This document shows positions 24,516 through 34,305 of a DNA stretch of 64,000 bases, one piece after another. The notes beneath the pieces were generated by a model. It had not been told where the DNA came from, did no database searches, and worked only from the letters and a program-made list of their open reading frames with translations. The translations under genes and the position numbers were made by a program. The stretch covers positions 1,302,001-1,366,000 of the forward strand of contig NZ_JACHJR010000001.1 in NCBI RefSeq assembly GCF_014203705.1, written 5' to 3'. The stretch comes from Kitasatospora gansuensis. Lineage in GTDB: Bacteria; Actinomycetota; Actinomycetes; Streptomycetales; Streptomycetaceae. The stretch's first letter is position 1; every line of letters begins with the position of its first letter.

Positions 24516-26834
24516 GTGACGGTGCATCAGGCGGGTCAGGACCACGCGGGCGACTACGACTACCCGACCGACGTGGACGGCAGCGGCGTCACCGAACTGG
24601 TGGTGCACGGCTGGGGCGGTTCGGGTCCGGCCGAGGTGCTGGACGATCCCGAGGTGCGGCAGGTGGCGGGCAGCAAACTGGCCGGGATCTGGCGGGGCCG
24701 GGACGCCCGGCCGTCCGGGCGGCACCGGGAGGCGTACTTCTGGGGCGGGCTGACCTCGCGGTCGTGGGCGACCGCGCTGTGGTTCCTGCTGCTGCCGTTC
24801 GCGTTCGTCAACATGGCGGGCTGGATGGCCCTGGGCACCCGGAGCCAGGTGCGGTTCCAGCAGGCCATGGTGCGGGTGATGGCGTTCTGCGTGACCGCGA
24901 CCTACCTGCTCTTCCTCACCCAGGTGTTCGTGGACCAGGCCGCCTGGCAGTGCCTGGCCGTCACCAACTGCCGGGCCCAGCCGTTCTGGCACGCGCTGCG
25001 GATGCAGGACCGGCCGTACCTGGCCGCCGCGCTGGCCGCGCTCGTCCCGGCCCTGATCGTGCTGCTGCTGCACCTGGGCACCAGCCCGAACCGCCGCTGG
25101 GAGGCGGCCGTCGGGGGCCGGCGCGGTTCCTACGACCTCTCCCAGGCCAAGCTGGTCGACGCCGACTTCTGGCAGGACGGCTCCGGGTACGCCACCCAGG
25201 ACCGGGCGCTGCACACCGCCGGTGCCTGGACGCTGCTCGCGCTGGTCCTGCTGCGCGCCGCCACCACCGGCGGCCGGGCGTCAACCGTCGTGCTCTGTAC
25301 GGAAGTTCTCCTGACGGCCGGTCTGGCGGTGCTCGCCTGCGCCGGGCTGGTGGACCGACTGCGGGCCGCCCTGGCCGGCAGCCGGCTGGCCCGCCGGCTC
25401 CTCTGCGGCGGCTCGGGCACGCTGCTGGTGCTGGCCGGGGTGCTGTGCGCCGTCCAGCCGAGCTCCCGGCGGAGCGGCGCGGTCGGGGTGAGCCGGGTCG
25501 GGATCGGCATGCCGGACCTGCTGGACACCTTCAACCTGCTGCTGGGCGTGCTGTATTCGGCCGGCGTGCTGATGCTGCTGGTCGCCTGGTGGGCCAAGCG
25601 CGACACCCGCCAGCACGGCCTGCCGCGGCTGCCGCCCGCCTTCTCCACCGTGACGGTGGGCAGCGGGCTGCTGTTCGCGATCTGGTCGGGGGTGGCGCTC
25701 TCCGCCGCGCACTGGCTGAGCCCGCCCGCCAAGGACGCGCCGACCGGCGAGGTGACGCAGGTGCAGATCCTGCCCGGCTCCGAGGCGCTGGCCCGGTTCA
25801 GCATCGACGGCATGCTGGTGCTGCTGCTCTGGTTCGGCGCGGTCTGGCTCTGGCACCGCAGCGACTGGCGGGACGACCTCGACCGCGAGCTGACCCGCTG
25901 GCGGCAGCAGGCCGCGGCGGCCGGGCGGTCCGCGGACCTGGACCTGGACCTCACCGATCCGGAGCCCCACCCGGACAGTCCGGCCGGGGTCTGGCTGGCC
26001 ATGGTGCGACGGCGCCGGATGATCGGCTCGCTGCTGCTGCGCTGGCTGGAGGGCGGGCTCTCCGGGGCGGCGGTGCTGCTGGCCGGTGCCGCGATCGGGT
26101 TCAGCTGCTCGTACCTGCTGGAGTGGATCAAGGGCCCCAAGCCGGACGTGAACCAGATCTGGTCCGCCGTCCCCGCTCCCAGCGCCACGGTGGCCGGGAC
26201 CATCCTGCTGCTCGGCCCGCTGGCTCTGCTGCTGCTGGTGCGCAACGCACTGGCCGACCCGAGCACCCGTCGGCTGACCGCGATCGTCTGGGACATCGCC
26301 ACCTTCTGGCCGCGCTCGTTCCACCCCTACGCGCCGCCCAGCTACGCCGAGCAGGCGGTGCCCCAACTCGCCGAGCGGGTACGGAACCTGACCGACCGGG
26401 GCGGCGCGGTGATCCTGCTCGGGCACAGCCAGGGCGCGGTGATCGTCACCGCCACCGTCGCCCAACTGGCCGCCACCGCACCGCAGTCGGCCCCGCTGCT
26501 GTCGGTGGTCACGTACGGGAACCCGGTGCCCCCGCTGTACCGCCGGTGGTTCCCGACCTACCTGCACGCCCCGCTGCCCGAGGGCTGCCCCACCGTCGCC
26601 TGGGTCAACTTCCACCGCACCACCGACCCCTTCGGCGGCCAGGAACTGGGCGAGGAGACCGTCACCGACCGCTGGCTGGCCGACCCGCCCACCGCCCTGC
26701 GCCAGCCCGGCAGCGAGCGCCCGGTGATCCGCGGCCACCACCACCGGGGCTACGTCCGCCAGTCGGAGTTCGCCACCCACCTGGAGAACGAGACGGTCCG
26801 ACTGGCCGGGCCGAATCCGCCTGCCGCCCCCTGA
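24516..26834 (+). CDS. Large membrane protein with a split alpha/beta-hydrolase core
   Basis: This is a 772-residue integral membrane protein. Near the N-terminus LVVHGWGGSGPAEVLDDPEV resembles the oxyanion strand of a serine hydrolase. About ten hydrophobic helices follow across the middle. The C-terminal 200 residues hold a lipase-like elbow GHSQGAV (about residue 640), a likely Asp (HRTTDPFGG) and His residues (GHHHRG). Family members in actinomycetes are annotated as hypothetical or alpha/beta hydrolase membrane proteins. The start at GTG 24516 follows AGGGGG; an upstream TTG would add 21 residues. The function is unknown; membrane lipid hydrolysis is a guess. Confidence 0.72.
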   Translation: MTVHQAGQDHAGDYDYPTDVDGSGVTELVVHGWGGSGPAEVLDDPEVRQVAGSKLAGIWRGRDARPSGRHREAYFWGGLTSRSWATALWFLLLPFAFVNMAGWMALGTRSQVRFQQAMVRVMAFCVTATYLLFLTQVFVDQAAWQCLAVTNCRAQPFWHALRMQDRPYLAAALAALVPALIVLLLHLGTSPNRRWEAAVGGRRGSYDLSQAKLVDADFWQDGSGYATQDRALHTAGAWTLLALVLLRAATTGGRASTVVLCTEVLLTAGLAVLACAGLVDRLRAALAGSRLARRLLCGGSGTLLVLAGVLCAVQPSSRRSGAVGVSRVGIGMPDLLDTFNLLLGVLYSAGVLMLLVAWWAKRDTRQHGLPRLPPAFSTVTVGSGLLFAIWSGVALSAAHWLSPPAKDAPTGEVTQVQILPGSEALARFSIDGMLVLLLWFGAVWLWHRSDWRDDLDRELTRWRQQAAAAGRSADLDLDLTDPEPHPDSPAGVWLAMVRRRRMIGSLLLRWLEGGLSGAAVLLAGAAIGFSCSYLLEWIKGPKPDVNQIWSAVPAPSATVAGTILLLGPLALLLLVRNALADPSTRRLTAIVWDIATFWPRSFHPYAPPSYAEQAVPQLAERVRNLTDRGGAVILLGHSQGAVIVTATVAQLAATAPQSAPLLSVVTYGNPVPPLYRRWFPTYLHAPLPEGCPTVAWVNFHRTTDPFGGQELGEETVTDRWLADPPTALRQPGSERPVIRGHHHRGYVRQSEFATHLENETVRLAGPNPPAAP

Positions 26835-26895
26835 ACTCCGCCTGCCTCTCCAGGCTGCTCAGCCGCGGCGACCTCGGCGGCCGGCTGACGCCAGG

Positions 26896-27282
26896 TCAGG
26901 CGGTCCGCCCCAGGGTGGCCAGGTAGGCGCGCCAGCCGCCGTACTCGGTGATCTCCTGGTGTACGCCGCGCTCCAGTTCGCCCCGGCTGAGCAGCATGGA
27001 GAGGCAGGCGGAGCCGTCGGCGAGTTCGATCACGCCGAGTTCGAGTTCGCGCGGCTCGCCGGGGAGGATGACGTCGCGCAGGTGGGCCAGGTCGACGTCG
27101 TAGAGCTCGCCCTCGATGGCGGTGTCCACGGCCGGGTCCGGGTGCAGGCCGGGGCAGACGTCGCCGATGGAGAAGAAGCGGTAGCCGGGGGCGGTGGTGA
27201 CCGGGCCGATCAGGGCGTCGGCGACCGAGGGGTGGTAGGGGCCGCCCACCATGGCCTGGCCGTTGAAGAAGATGCGTGCCAT
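26896..27282 (-). CDS. Orphan allophanate-hydrolase C-terminal-type domain protein
   Basis: This 128-residue protein resembles the C-terminal gamma-glutamylcyclotransferase-like domain of allophanate hydrolase. It begins FFNGQAMVGGPYHPSV, then TTAPGYRFFSIGDVCPGL, AIEGELYDV and ELELGVIELADG, in the order of that fold. No amidase domain is present. In AtzF this domain decarboxylates the product of the amidase half. Its neighbour is malate synthase in an allantoin locus, so a role in urea or ureido-compound breakdown is reasonable but unproven. A hairpin separates it from aceB upstream, so it may have its own promoter. Confidence 0.72.
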   Translation of the reverse strand: MARIFFNGQAMVGGPYHPSVADALIGPVTTAPGYRFFSIGDVCPGLHPDPAVDTAIEGELYDVDLAHLRDVILPGEPRELELGVIELADGSACLSMLLSRGELERGVHQEITEYGGWRAYLATLGRTA

Positions 27283-27300
27283 CGAATACTCCTCGGGAAG

Positions 27301-27336
27301 CCGTACGGCCACCCCTCGGAGGGGGTGGCCGTACGG
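27301..27336 (-). terminator. Hairpin terminator after aceB
   Basis: CCGTACGGCCACCCC (27301-27315) and GGGGTGGCCGTACGG (27322-27336) form a perfect 15-bp stem with a 6-nt loop, about 74 bp after the malate synthase stop on the minus strand. Confidence 0.75.
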
Positions 27337-27409
27337 TTCGTAGAAATCGGCGCAGCCAGTACTACAGCGCGGCAGGCGGCAGACCGGTTGCGGCTGGCTA
27401 GATTGGTGG

Positions 27410-29062
<1,653 letters not shown>

Positions 29063-29186
29063 GGCAGAACACTCCTTGGACAGTTGAGCCAACAGGGAAA
29101 TTCCGGTGGGAACTTCCTCGATACCGACCCGCCTACTGGCGGGTTCGGTTCTGTAAGGTGGAGACTAGTTTCCGCGATACAGAATT

Positions 29187-29201
29187 TCAACGCTTTGTTG
29201 A
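29187..29201. promoter_or_regulatory. Candidate AllR-like operator, aceB/allR site
   Basis: TCAACGCTTTGTTGA has perfect TCAAC/GTTGA arms and, read on the minus strand, differs from the uraD site by one base. It lies 124 bp upstream of aceB and 49 bp upstream of the regulator start, so it could serve both control and autoregulation. Confidence 0.65.
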
Positions 29202-29250
29202 GGTAGATCGCTGGGACTCTACTCCTCCTCCGACAGCGAAGGGAACGCCG

Positions 29251-30045
29251 GTGGCCAGCACCTCCGCCGCAGCACCCACAGGGGCCGACCGTGCCACCGG
29301 CGGCGTGCAGTCCGTCGAGCGCGCCTTCCAACTCCTCGAAGCCCTGGCCGACTCCGGCGGGGTGGCCACCCTGAGCGAGCTCTCCGCCACCTCCGGGCTG
29401 CCGATGCCGACCATCCACCGGCTGATTCGTACCCTCGTGGCGCAGGGCTATGTCCGCCAGGACACCGCCCGTCGCTACACCCTGGGCCCCCGGCTGATCC
29501 GGCTCGGCGAGACCGCGGGCCGCCTGCTCGGCAGCTGGGCCCGCCCGTACCTGGCCGAGCTGATGGAGGCCACCGGCGAGACCGCCAACCTGGCCGTGCT
29601 GGAGGGCGGCGAGGTGGTGTACGTCGGGCAGGTCCAGTCGCGCCGCTCGATGCGGATGTTCACCGAGGTCGGCCGCCGGGTGCAGCCGCACTGCACCGGA
29701 GTCGGCAAGGCGCTGCTGGCCCAGCTGGACGAGGCCGAGGCGCGCGGCGTGCTCGGCACCCAGCCGCTCCAGTCGCACACCCCGTACACCGTCACCGACC
29801 AGGGCGAGCTGTTCGCCCAGCTGGCCGTGGCCCGCGAGCGCGGCTACGTGGTGGACGACCAGGAGCAGGAGATCGGCGTCCGCTGCATCGCGGTCGCCGT
29901 CCCGGGCGCGCCGACCCCGACCGCGCTCTCGGTCTCCGGCCCCGAGGCCCGGATCCGCGCGCTGGAGGCGCAGGCGGGCAACACCGCGTTGGTCCCCGTG
30001 ATGCGGCAGATCGCGAGCAGGCTCGGCCAGGTACTGGCCCCCTGA
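29251..30045 (+). CDS. allR: IclR family regulator, probably AllR
   Basis: This 264-residue IclR regulator has an N-terminal winged helix (about residues 22-80: VQSVERAFQLLEALAD through GLPMPTIHRLIRTL). The C-terminal effector domain carries NLAVLEGGEVVYVGQVQS, HCTGVGKALLAQL and IGVRCIAVAVPG. I start it at GTG 29251 after AAGGGA; a start at 29158 would place the palindromic operator inside the gene. In Streptomyces coelicolor an IclR protein called AllR represses allantoin genes and lies near aceB and allB. The same setting and shared motif make this the likely equivalent; the ligand would be an allantoin-pathway intermediate. Confidence 0.85.
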   Translation: MASTSAAAPTGADRATGGVQSVERAFQLLEALADSGGVATLSELSATSGLPMPTIHRLIRTLVAQGYVRQDTARRYTLGPRLIRLGETAGRLLGSWARPYLAELMEATGETANLAVLEGGEVVYVGQVQSRRSMRMFTEVGRRVQPHCTGVGKALLAQLDEAEARGVLGTQPLQSHTPYTVTDQGELFAQLAVARERGYVVDDQEQEIGVRCIAVAVPGAPTPTALSVSGPEARIRALEAQAGNTALVPVMRQIASRLGQVLAP

Positions 30046-30078
30046 CACACTCTGACGTTCCGACGGCCTGACGCCGGG

Positions 30079-30390
30079 TCAGTCCAGCATCAGCAGGCCG
30101 GCCTGGGACGCCGTCAGCTGAAAGACCGTGAGCTCCGGCTCGGCACCCACCTGGGTGAAGAGCCGGGGCGCGGCGGCCAGCTTCGGGTTGGACCTGACCG
30201 CCTCCAGCGCGGCCCGGTCCCGCCACAGGCTCTGCACCCGCCAGCGCCCGCCGGGGCCGCGCAGCAGCTCCGTCCTGATCAGCCCGTCCGGCAACGGGCC
30301 GGCCACCAGCTCGCGGTACGACGTCACCAACTCGGCCTCGCGGTCCGGCCCCACCACCGCGCTGACCTCACTCAAAACCTGTCCGGACAC
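30079..30390 (-). CDS. Antibiotic-biosynthesis-monooxygenase-like (ABM) domain protein
   Basis: This 103-residue dimeric ferredoxin-like protein looks like the ABM/quinol monooxygenase family. The core LVTSYRELVAGPLPDGLIRTELLRG and WRVQSLWRDRAALEAVRSNP match the usual strand-helix pattern with R-x-x-x-x-W-x-D. Many members have no proven function; some break down heme or quinones. The start is GTG 30390 with GGAGG seven bases upstream. It is divergent from a secreted DUF11-like gene. Confidence 0.75.
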   Translation of the reverse strand: MSGQVLSEVSAVVGPDREAELVTSYRELVAGPLPDGLIRTELLRGPGGRWRVQSLWRDRAALEAVRSNPKLAAAPRLFTQVGAEPELTVFQLTASQAGLLMLD

Positions 30391-30465
30391 CGTCCTCACC
30401 TCCGTACGAATCCACGCTACGCCGATACAGTGCGTACCGGTGCGACTACGTTCGGCAGACAGGTG

Positions 30466-30930
30466 ATGACGGTGACCAGATGGGTGATGGCGGGCCTGGC
30501 CGCTTCCGCGGCGCTGATGCTCGGCGCCACGACGGCGAGTGCGGTGCCCTCGAACTCCGACCTCGAGGTGGTCCGGCTGGACCCGGATCCGGCCCCGCCG
30601 GGCGGGACCACCACCGTGCACGGCTTCGTGGCCAACCTCGGCCCGCAGCGCACGGGCTCCTCGTTCACCGTGCTGATCGACCTGCCGGCCGGGTTCACCG
30701 CCGTGGGGCCGTACTTCCCGGCGAACTGCCGCTCCCTGTTCGGCCAGGTGGTGAGCTGTACCTTCCCCGCCGGTCTTGGCGCCCTGGAGACCGCGACCGC
30801 CCTGGTGCCGGTCCGGGTGAACGCCAACGTGCCCCACGGCACGGTGGCCGAGGGGCACGTCAGGGTGGTGAGCGTGGACGATCACAACGCCGCGAACGAC
30901 CGTACGCCGTTCACGCTGACCGTCAGCTGA
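30466..30930 (+). CDS. Secreted single-domain DUF11/CARDB-like protein
   Basis: This 154-residue protein has a clear signal peptide ending in TASA (about residue 26) and one immunoglobulin-like domain. The domain segment LDPDPAPPGGTTTVHGFVANLGPQRTG is typical of DUF11/CARDB folds, with a pair of cysteines (CRSLFG, SCTFPAG) likely forming a disulfide. It probably stays in the cell wall or medium. The ATG at 30466 gives the shorter, better signal peptide; a GTG at 30430 is possible. It converges on the GH16 gene with only 9 bp between stops. Confidence 0.72.
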   Translation: MTVTRWVMAGLAASAALMLGATTASAVPSNSDLEVVRLDPDPAPPGGTTTVHGFVANLGPQRTGSSFTVLIDLPAGFTAVGPYFPANCRSLFGQVVSCTFPAGLGALETATALVPVRVNANVPHGTVAEGHVRVVSVDDHNAANDRTPFTLTVS

Positions 30931-30939
30931 GGGTCCGGG

Positions 30940-32121
30940 TCAGCGGTACACGCGGACGTAGTCCGCGGCGAAGCTGATCGGCGCGGTGCCGGACGGTGCC
31001 GGGTGGTACTGCCCGGCACCCACCGAGAGGTTGAGGATCAGGTAGGCCGACCAGTCGGCGCCGACACCGGTGCCGTCGGAGAAGACCTTGGTCCCGTTCA
31101 CGTACCAGTCGACGGAGTTGGCGCCGTAGTAGGTGCCGATGGTGACCCACTTGTCGTGGCCGACCGCGTTCGCGTCGGTGTAGTACTTCAGGCCGGACTT
31201 GACGTGGTTGGTCAGCTCCAGCAGCCCCGCGTTGTCCGGGTGGTACTCGAAGGAGTCGATCTCCCCGTTGCCGTTCTTCCAGGTCCACAGCGCGGGCCAG
31301 GCCCCGGAGCCGGCGGGCAGCTTGACCCGGGTCTCGGCGTAGTCGCCGGTCTTCACCTGGAAGCCCTGCGAGGAGTACTCGGTGGTGATCAGCCCGGTGT
31401 CCCAGGCCTGCTTGCCGCTCTCCAGGGTGTGGCTGGACGGCTTGGCGGTGAAGGTGGCCACGCCGCCGGAGACCGAGACGCCGCTGGTGTTCAGCCAGTC
31501 GAGCTTGTTGTCGTCCGGGTTGTGGTTGCCGTAGCGGTACGCGCTGCTGCGGTCGCCGACCCACTTGGAGCCCCAGGCGATCGGGCTGTCGAACTCGTCC
31601 GAGAAGGTGAGCGACTTGCCGGGGATCGGCGAGGTGCTCGGCGTGGGAGCCGGGGTCGGGGTCGGGGTGGGCGTCGGCGTCGGCGTCGGGACCGGCGTGG
31701 GCGTCGGCGTGACCGTGCCGCCGACGGTCAGCTTCTGCGACGGCAGGTTGTGCCAGCCACCGGAGTAGTCCTGCCAGAAGCCGAACTGGGTGTACGTCCC
31801 GGCGGGCAGCGTGCGGGCCGCACTGGTGAAGGTCACGCCGCTCGGGCAGATCTGCACGTTGCTCGCGTTGCCGGGGAAGTCGAGGTTCCGGCCGGCCGCG
31901 TCGCGGACGCCGACGCCGAGCGTCTTCGCGGTGAAGCAGGCGCTGGAGTGCACGGTCAGGCCCGCCTTGGCCGCGGTGTTCGCGGCCAGCGTGGTGGGGG
32001 TCAGCCGGTCCTGCGTGACGGTGGTGGCGGCCTGGGCCTGGCCGGCCAGACCGGTGGCGAACAGCGGTACGGCGACCAGGGCGGCCACACCGAGACGTGC
32101 GGGGGTAAGGGCGATACGCAT
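30940..32121 (-). CDS. Secreted GH16 beta-glucanase-type glycosidase
   Basis: This 393-residue exoenzyme has a signal peptide cleaved after AQA at about residue 31. An N-terminal beta domain (about 32-135) of unknown role and a Pro-Thr linker follow, then a family GH16 catalytic domain from about residue 168. The active-site ExDxxE appears as GEIDSFEY, and the end FAADYVRVYR is typical of the jelly roll. It would cleave beta-1,3- or beta-1,3-1,4-glucans outside the cell. The N-terminal domain may bind polysaccharide. No transporter or regulator for glucan is adjacent. Confidence 0.92.
   Translation of the reverse strand: MRIALTPARLGVAALVAVPLFATGLAGQAQAATTVTQDRLTPTTLAANTAAKAGLTVHSSACFTAKTLGVGVRDAAGRNLDFPGNASNVQICPSGVTFTSAARTLPAGTYTQFGFWQDYSGGWHNLPSQKLTVGGTVTPTPTPVPTPTPTPTPTPTPAPTPSTSPIPGKSLTFSDEFDSPIAWGSKWVGDRSSAYRYGNHNPDDNKLDWLNTSGVSVSGGVATFTAKPSSHTLESGKQAWDTGLITTEYSSQGFQVKTGDYAETRVKLPAGSGAWPALWTWKNGNGEIDSFEYHPDNAGLLELTNHVKSGLKYYTDANAVGHDKWVTIGTYYGANSVDWYVNGTKVFSDGTGVGADWSAYLILNLSVGAGQYHPAPSGTAPISFAADYVRVYR
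31641..31712 (-). repeat. Short-period repeat coding the Pro-Thr linker of the GH16 enzyme
   Basis: Units of GTCGGN (6 bp) repeat with small changes and encode alternating Pro-Thr. Such stretches vary in length by slippage and mark a flexible linker. Confidence 0.8.
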
Positions 32122-32413
32122 GGGCAGGTCCTCGGCGACGCCTACGAGGTGAGCTGTCGGGTTCGGGCTGGAGGACTGCCCGGCCGCTGTGGGAGCGGCT
32201 TCACCCCGAGCGGGCCCGTACCGGAGCAGGGGGGACCGCAGACTGACCTGGTTCCCCCGCTCCTGCCCATGTTCGGTGATCGAGTACCCGACGCCGGGTG
32301 GGCAGGACTCGGCGTCCCGGCGGCGGGGCCCGCTCAGATGCGGACAACTCCATGCAGGCTAGGCAGGTCGTCCGTCCATCGACAACGAGACCTGTCTCAC
32401 ACGGCCTTCACGA
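32122..32413. other. 292-bp gap upstream of the GH16 gene
   Basis: No gene is visible. It must hold the GH16 promoter; a small inverted repeat GAGAC-CT-GTCTC lies at about 32386-32398, near the end of the lipase-like gene. No strong terminator was seen. Confidence 0.5.
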
Positions 32414-33652
32414 TCAGGCCAGCCAGGTCGTGATCTGAGTGGCGGCGGCCGGGGACCAGCCGAGTTCGAGGTGGTTGAGGCCGGTGAGCAGCTTGGTGGC
32501 GGCGACGGTGCCGATGCCGGTGGTGTCGAGGGCGCTGGCGGTGAGGACCAGGCCGTCGCTGGGGCCGCGGTTCTCGTTCAGCAGGCCGGGGAGGTCGGCG
32601 GAGCCGCCGGCCAGCAGGTAGGTGGGGACGCTCGCCGGGATGCCGGCCTGTTGCAGCGGCTTGATCAGCGAGCCCGCGTCGATGGCGGCCTGGATGCCCT
32701 GGCCGGAGGTGTAGTAGCCCTGGCCGCCGTAGTAGGTGGTCCACCAGTCCTGGGTGAGCTGGTCGACGCCGTACAACCCGTCCCAGCGGGCCAGGAGTTG
32801 GCGTTGGCCGGGGAAGCAGTCGTAGCCGCCGGTGGGCAGCACGCCGAGGCAGGGCTGCGCGGTGTAGGTGCCGTAGCAGGTCATGTAGAGGTGCGGGGAG
32901 GGCGCGTTGGCGGTGCCGCCGCAGGCGGGCCAGGTGGCCAGCGAGAAGCTCCAGCCGTGGGCGTAGACGTAGTCGAGACCGCCGTGCGGACCGCCGAGGG
33001 TGATCAGGCGGCGGACGTCACCGGCGTAGCCGCGTCCCCAGGACGGGCGGACCGAGGAGACGTAACTGCGGGCCGCCACCTCGCCCTTGCTCCAGGCGAC
33101 CACGTCCGCCTGCGCCACGCCGAGCCGGTCCCGGATCAACGCCAGGGCGTCGCCGACCACTTGGGCCTGCATCAGGTTGTCGCCGTGCTTGTGGGCGAAG
33201 TTGACCGCGAAGACCCGGTGCCCGGCGGCGGCCAGCTGCTGTGCCAGGCCGGTCGAAGGACAGCCGGACGCCCCGCAGTTGCCGCTCTCGGCGGGGTTGG
33301 CCCAGGCCCGGTCGGCGTTGTCGTTGGCGCCGTGCACCAGCAGGACGGCGGAGCCCGTACCGGTGCTCCAGCCGGCGGCGGAGTAGAGCAGGAAGCGGGC
33401 CGAGGAGGGGCGCTTGACGCCGCCGAAGTACGTCAGCCGGGCGCCGTCCTGGTCGCCCCGGCCGTCGGCCGGGTACTGCTCGGTGCGGAAGCCCGGGGTG
33501 CTGTCGTAGTAGCGCTCGACCTTGGCCCAGCCGTTGCCCGGCGAGCCGAAGGTGGCCTCCAGGCTCAGGTACCCGGGTGGTGCGGCGGCGGCCGGGCCGA
33601 GCCCGAGGGCCAGCGCGGCGACGGTCAGCAGCAGGACGAACAGACGTCTCAT
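32414..33652 (-). CDS. Secreted lipase-like alpha/beta hydrolase
   Basis: This 412-residue protein has a signal peptide to about residue 24 (ending PAAAA) and an alpha/beta-hydrolase domain. The oxyanion strand reads VLLVHGANDNADRAW. The nucleophile elbow is AWSKGE (about residue 190), with Ala in place of the first Gly. A candidate His is in LTGLNHLELGW near the end. Three disulfide-capable Cys pairs fit secretion. The lid and substrate are unknown; esters or lipids outside the cell are likely. It is divergent from the RNase gene. Confidence 0.8.
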   Translation of the reverse strand: MRRLFVLLLTVAALALGLGPAAAAPPGYLSLEATFGSPGNGWAKVERYYDSTPGFRTEQYPADGRGDQDGARLTYFGGVKRPSSARFLLYSAAGWSTGTGSAVLLVHGANDNADRAWANPAESGNCGASGCPSTGLAQQLAAAGHRVFAVNFAHKHGDNLMQAQVVGDALALIRDRLGVAQADVVAWSKGEVAARSYVSSVRPSWGRGYAGDVRRLITLGGPHGGLDYVYAHGWSFSLATWPACGGTANAPSPHLYMTCYGTYTAQPCLGVLPTGGYDCFPGQRQLLARWDGLYGVDQLTQDWWTTYYGGQGYYTSGQGIQAAIDAGSLIKPLQQAGIPASVPTYLLAGGSADLPGLLNENRGPSDGLVLTASALDTTGIGTVAATKLLTGLNHLELGWSPAAATQITTWLA

Positions 33653-33846
33653 GGTGGGCTCCGTGGGGGTGCGGCACAGGGGTCAGCACACCGTAGGAGC
33701 AGGGGCACCGTTCACCCATGTGACGAACACACATCCGGCACTTCGGTCGCATGGCGGTACGCCACAAGTCACCCGAGTTCCACGGCAGTTACGCGCGGGT
33801 GAAGTGTTGCCGCAGCACTTCCGCAGCGGTCTGACATGCCCTCACA

Positions 33847-34251
33847 ATGACAGCCATGCGAATCACTCTACGCGCGTTGAAGACCCGCGCCGCCTCCGTC
33901 GCCGTCGTCGGCCTGGTCACCCTCGCCCCCACCGCCGTGTTCGCCACCGACGCCTCCGCCACGGTCAGCGGCAGCATCTGTCTGACGGCACTCCCGAGCC
34001 AGGGCCGGGACACCATCAGGCTGATCGACGCGGGCGGCCCGTTCCCCTACAGCCAGGACGGCATCGTCTTCCAGAACCGGGAGAGCGTGCTGCCCTCCCA
34101 GTCACTGGGCTACTACCACGAGTACACCGTCAAGACGCCGAACGTCTCCACCCGCGGCGCCCGACGGATCGTCACCGGCAAGGTCTTCCACGAGGACTAC
34201 TACACCGCCGACCACTACGCGACCTTCCGCAAGGTCAACTTCGGCTGCTGA
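33847..34251 (+). CDS. Secreted guanyl-specific ribonuclease, RNase Sa type
   Basis: This 134-residue precursor has a signal peptide (about 37 residues, ending DASA) and a mature domain very close to RNase Sa of Streptomyces. The mature part shares FPYSQDG, VFQNRESVLPSQS, YYHEYTVKTP, TRGARRIVTG and DHYATF. The catalytic Glu (HEYT), Arg (ARRIV) and His (DHYATF) are present, as are the two Cys for one disulfide. It cleaves RNA after guanosine outside the cell. Either ATG, 33847 or 33856, could start it. No barstar-like inhibitor gene is adjacent, in line with secretion as protection. Confidence 0.95.
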   Translation: MTAMRITLRALKTRAASVAVVGLVTLAPTAVFATDASATVSGSICLTALPSQGRDTIRLIDAGGPFPYSQDGIVFQNRESVLPSQSLGYYHEYTVKTPNVSTRGARRIVTGKVFHEDYYTADHYATFRKVNFGC

Positions 34252-34269
34252 CCCGCCCATCCGCCGTGT

Positions 34270-34301
34270 CCCGCTCCACCGGACCTTCCCGGTGGAGCGG
34301 G
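34270..34301. terminator. Bidirectional hairpin terminator, RNase/response regulator
   Basis: CCCGCTCCACCGG and CCGGTGGAGCGGG pair perfectly over 13 bp with a 6-nt loop between convergent stops. Confidence 0.8.
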
Positions 34302-34305
34302 CCGG

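Noticed and set aside
29158-29250. Longer N-terminus for the AllR-like regulator
   Set aside because: It would put the shared palindrome and likely promoter inside the coding region and adds residues without family similarity; GTG 29251 has a good ribosome site.
31641-31712. Short-period GC repeat considered as an independent regulatory array
   Set aside because: It lies in frame in the GH16 gene and encodes an ordinary Pro-Thr linker.
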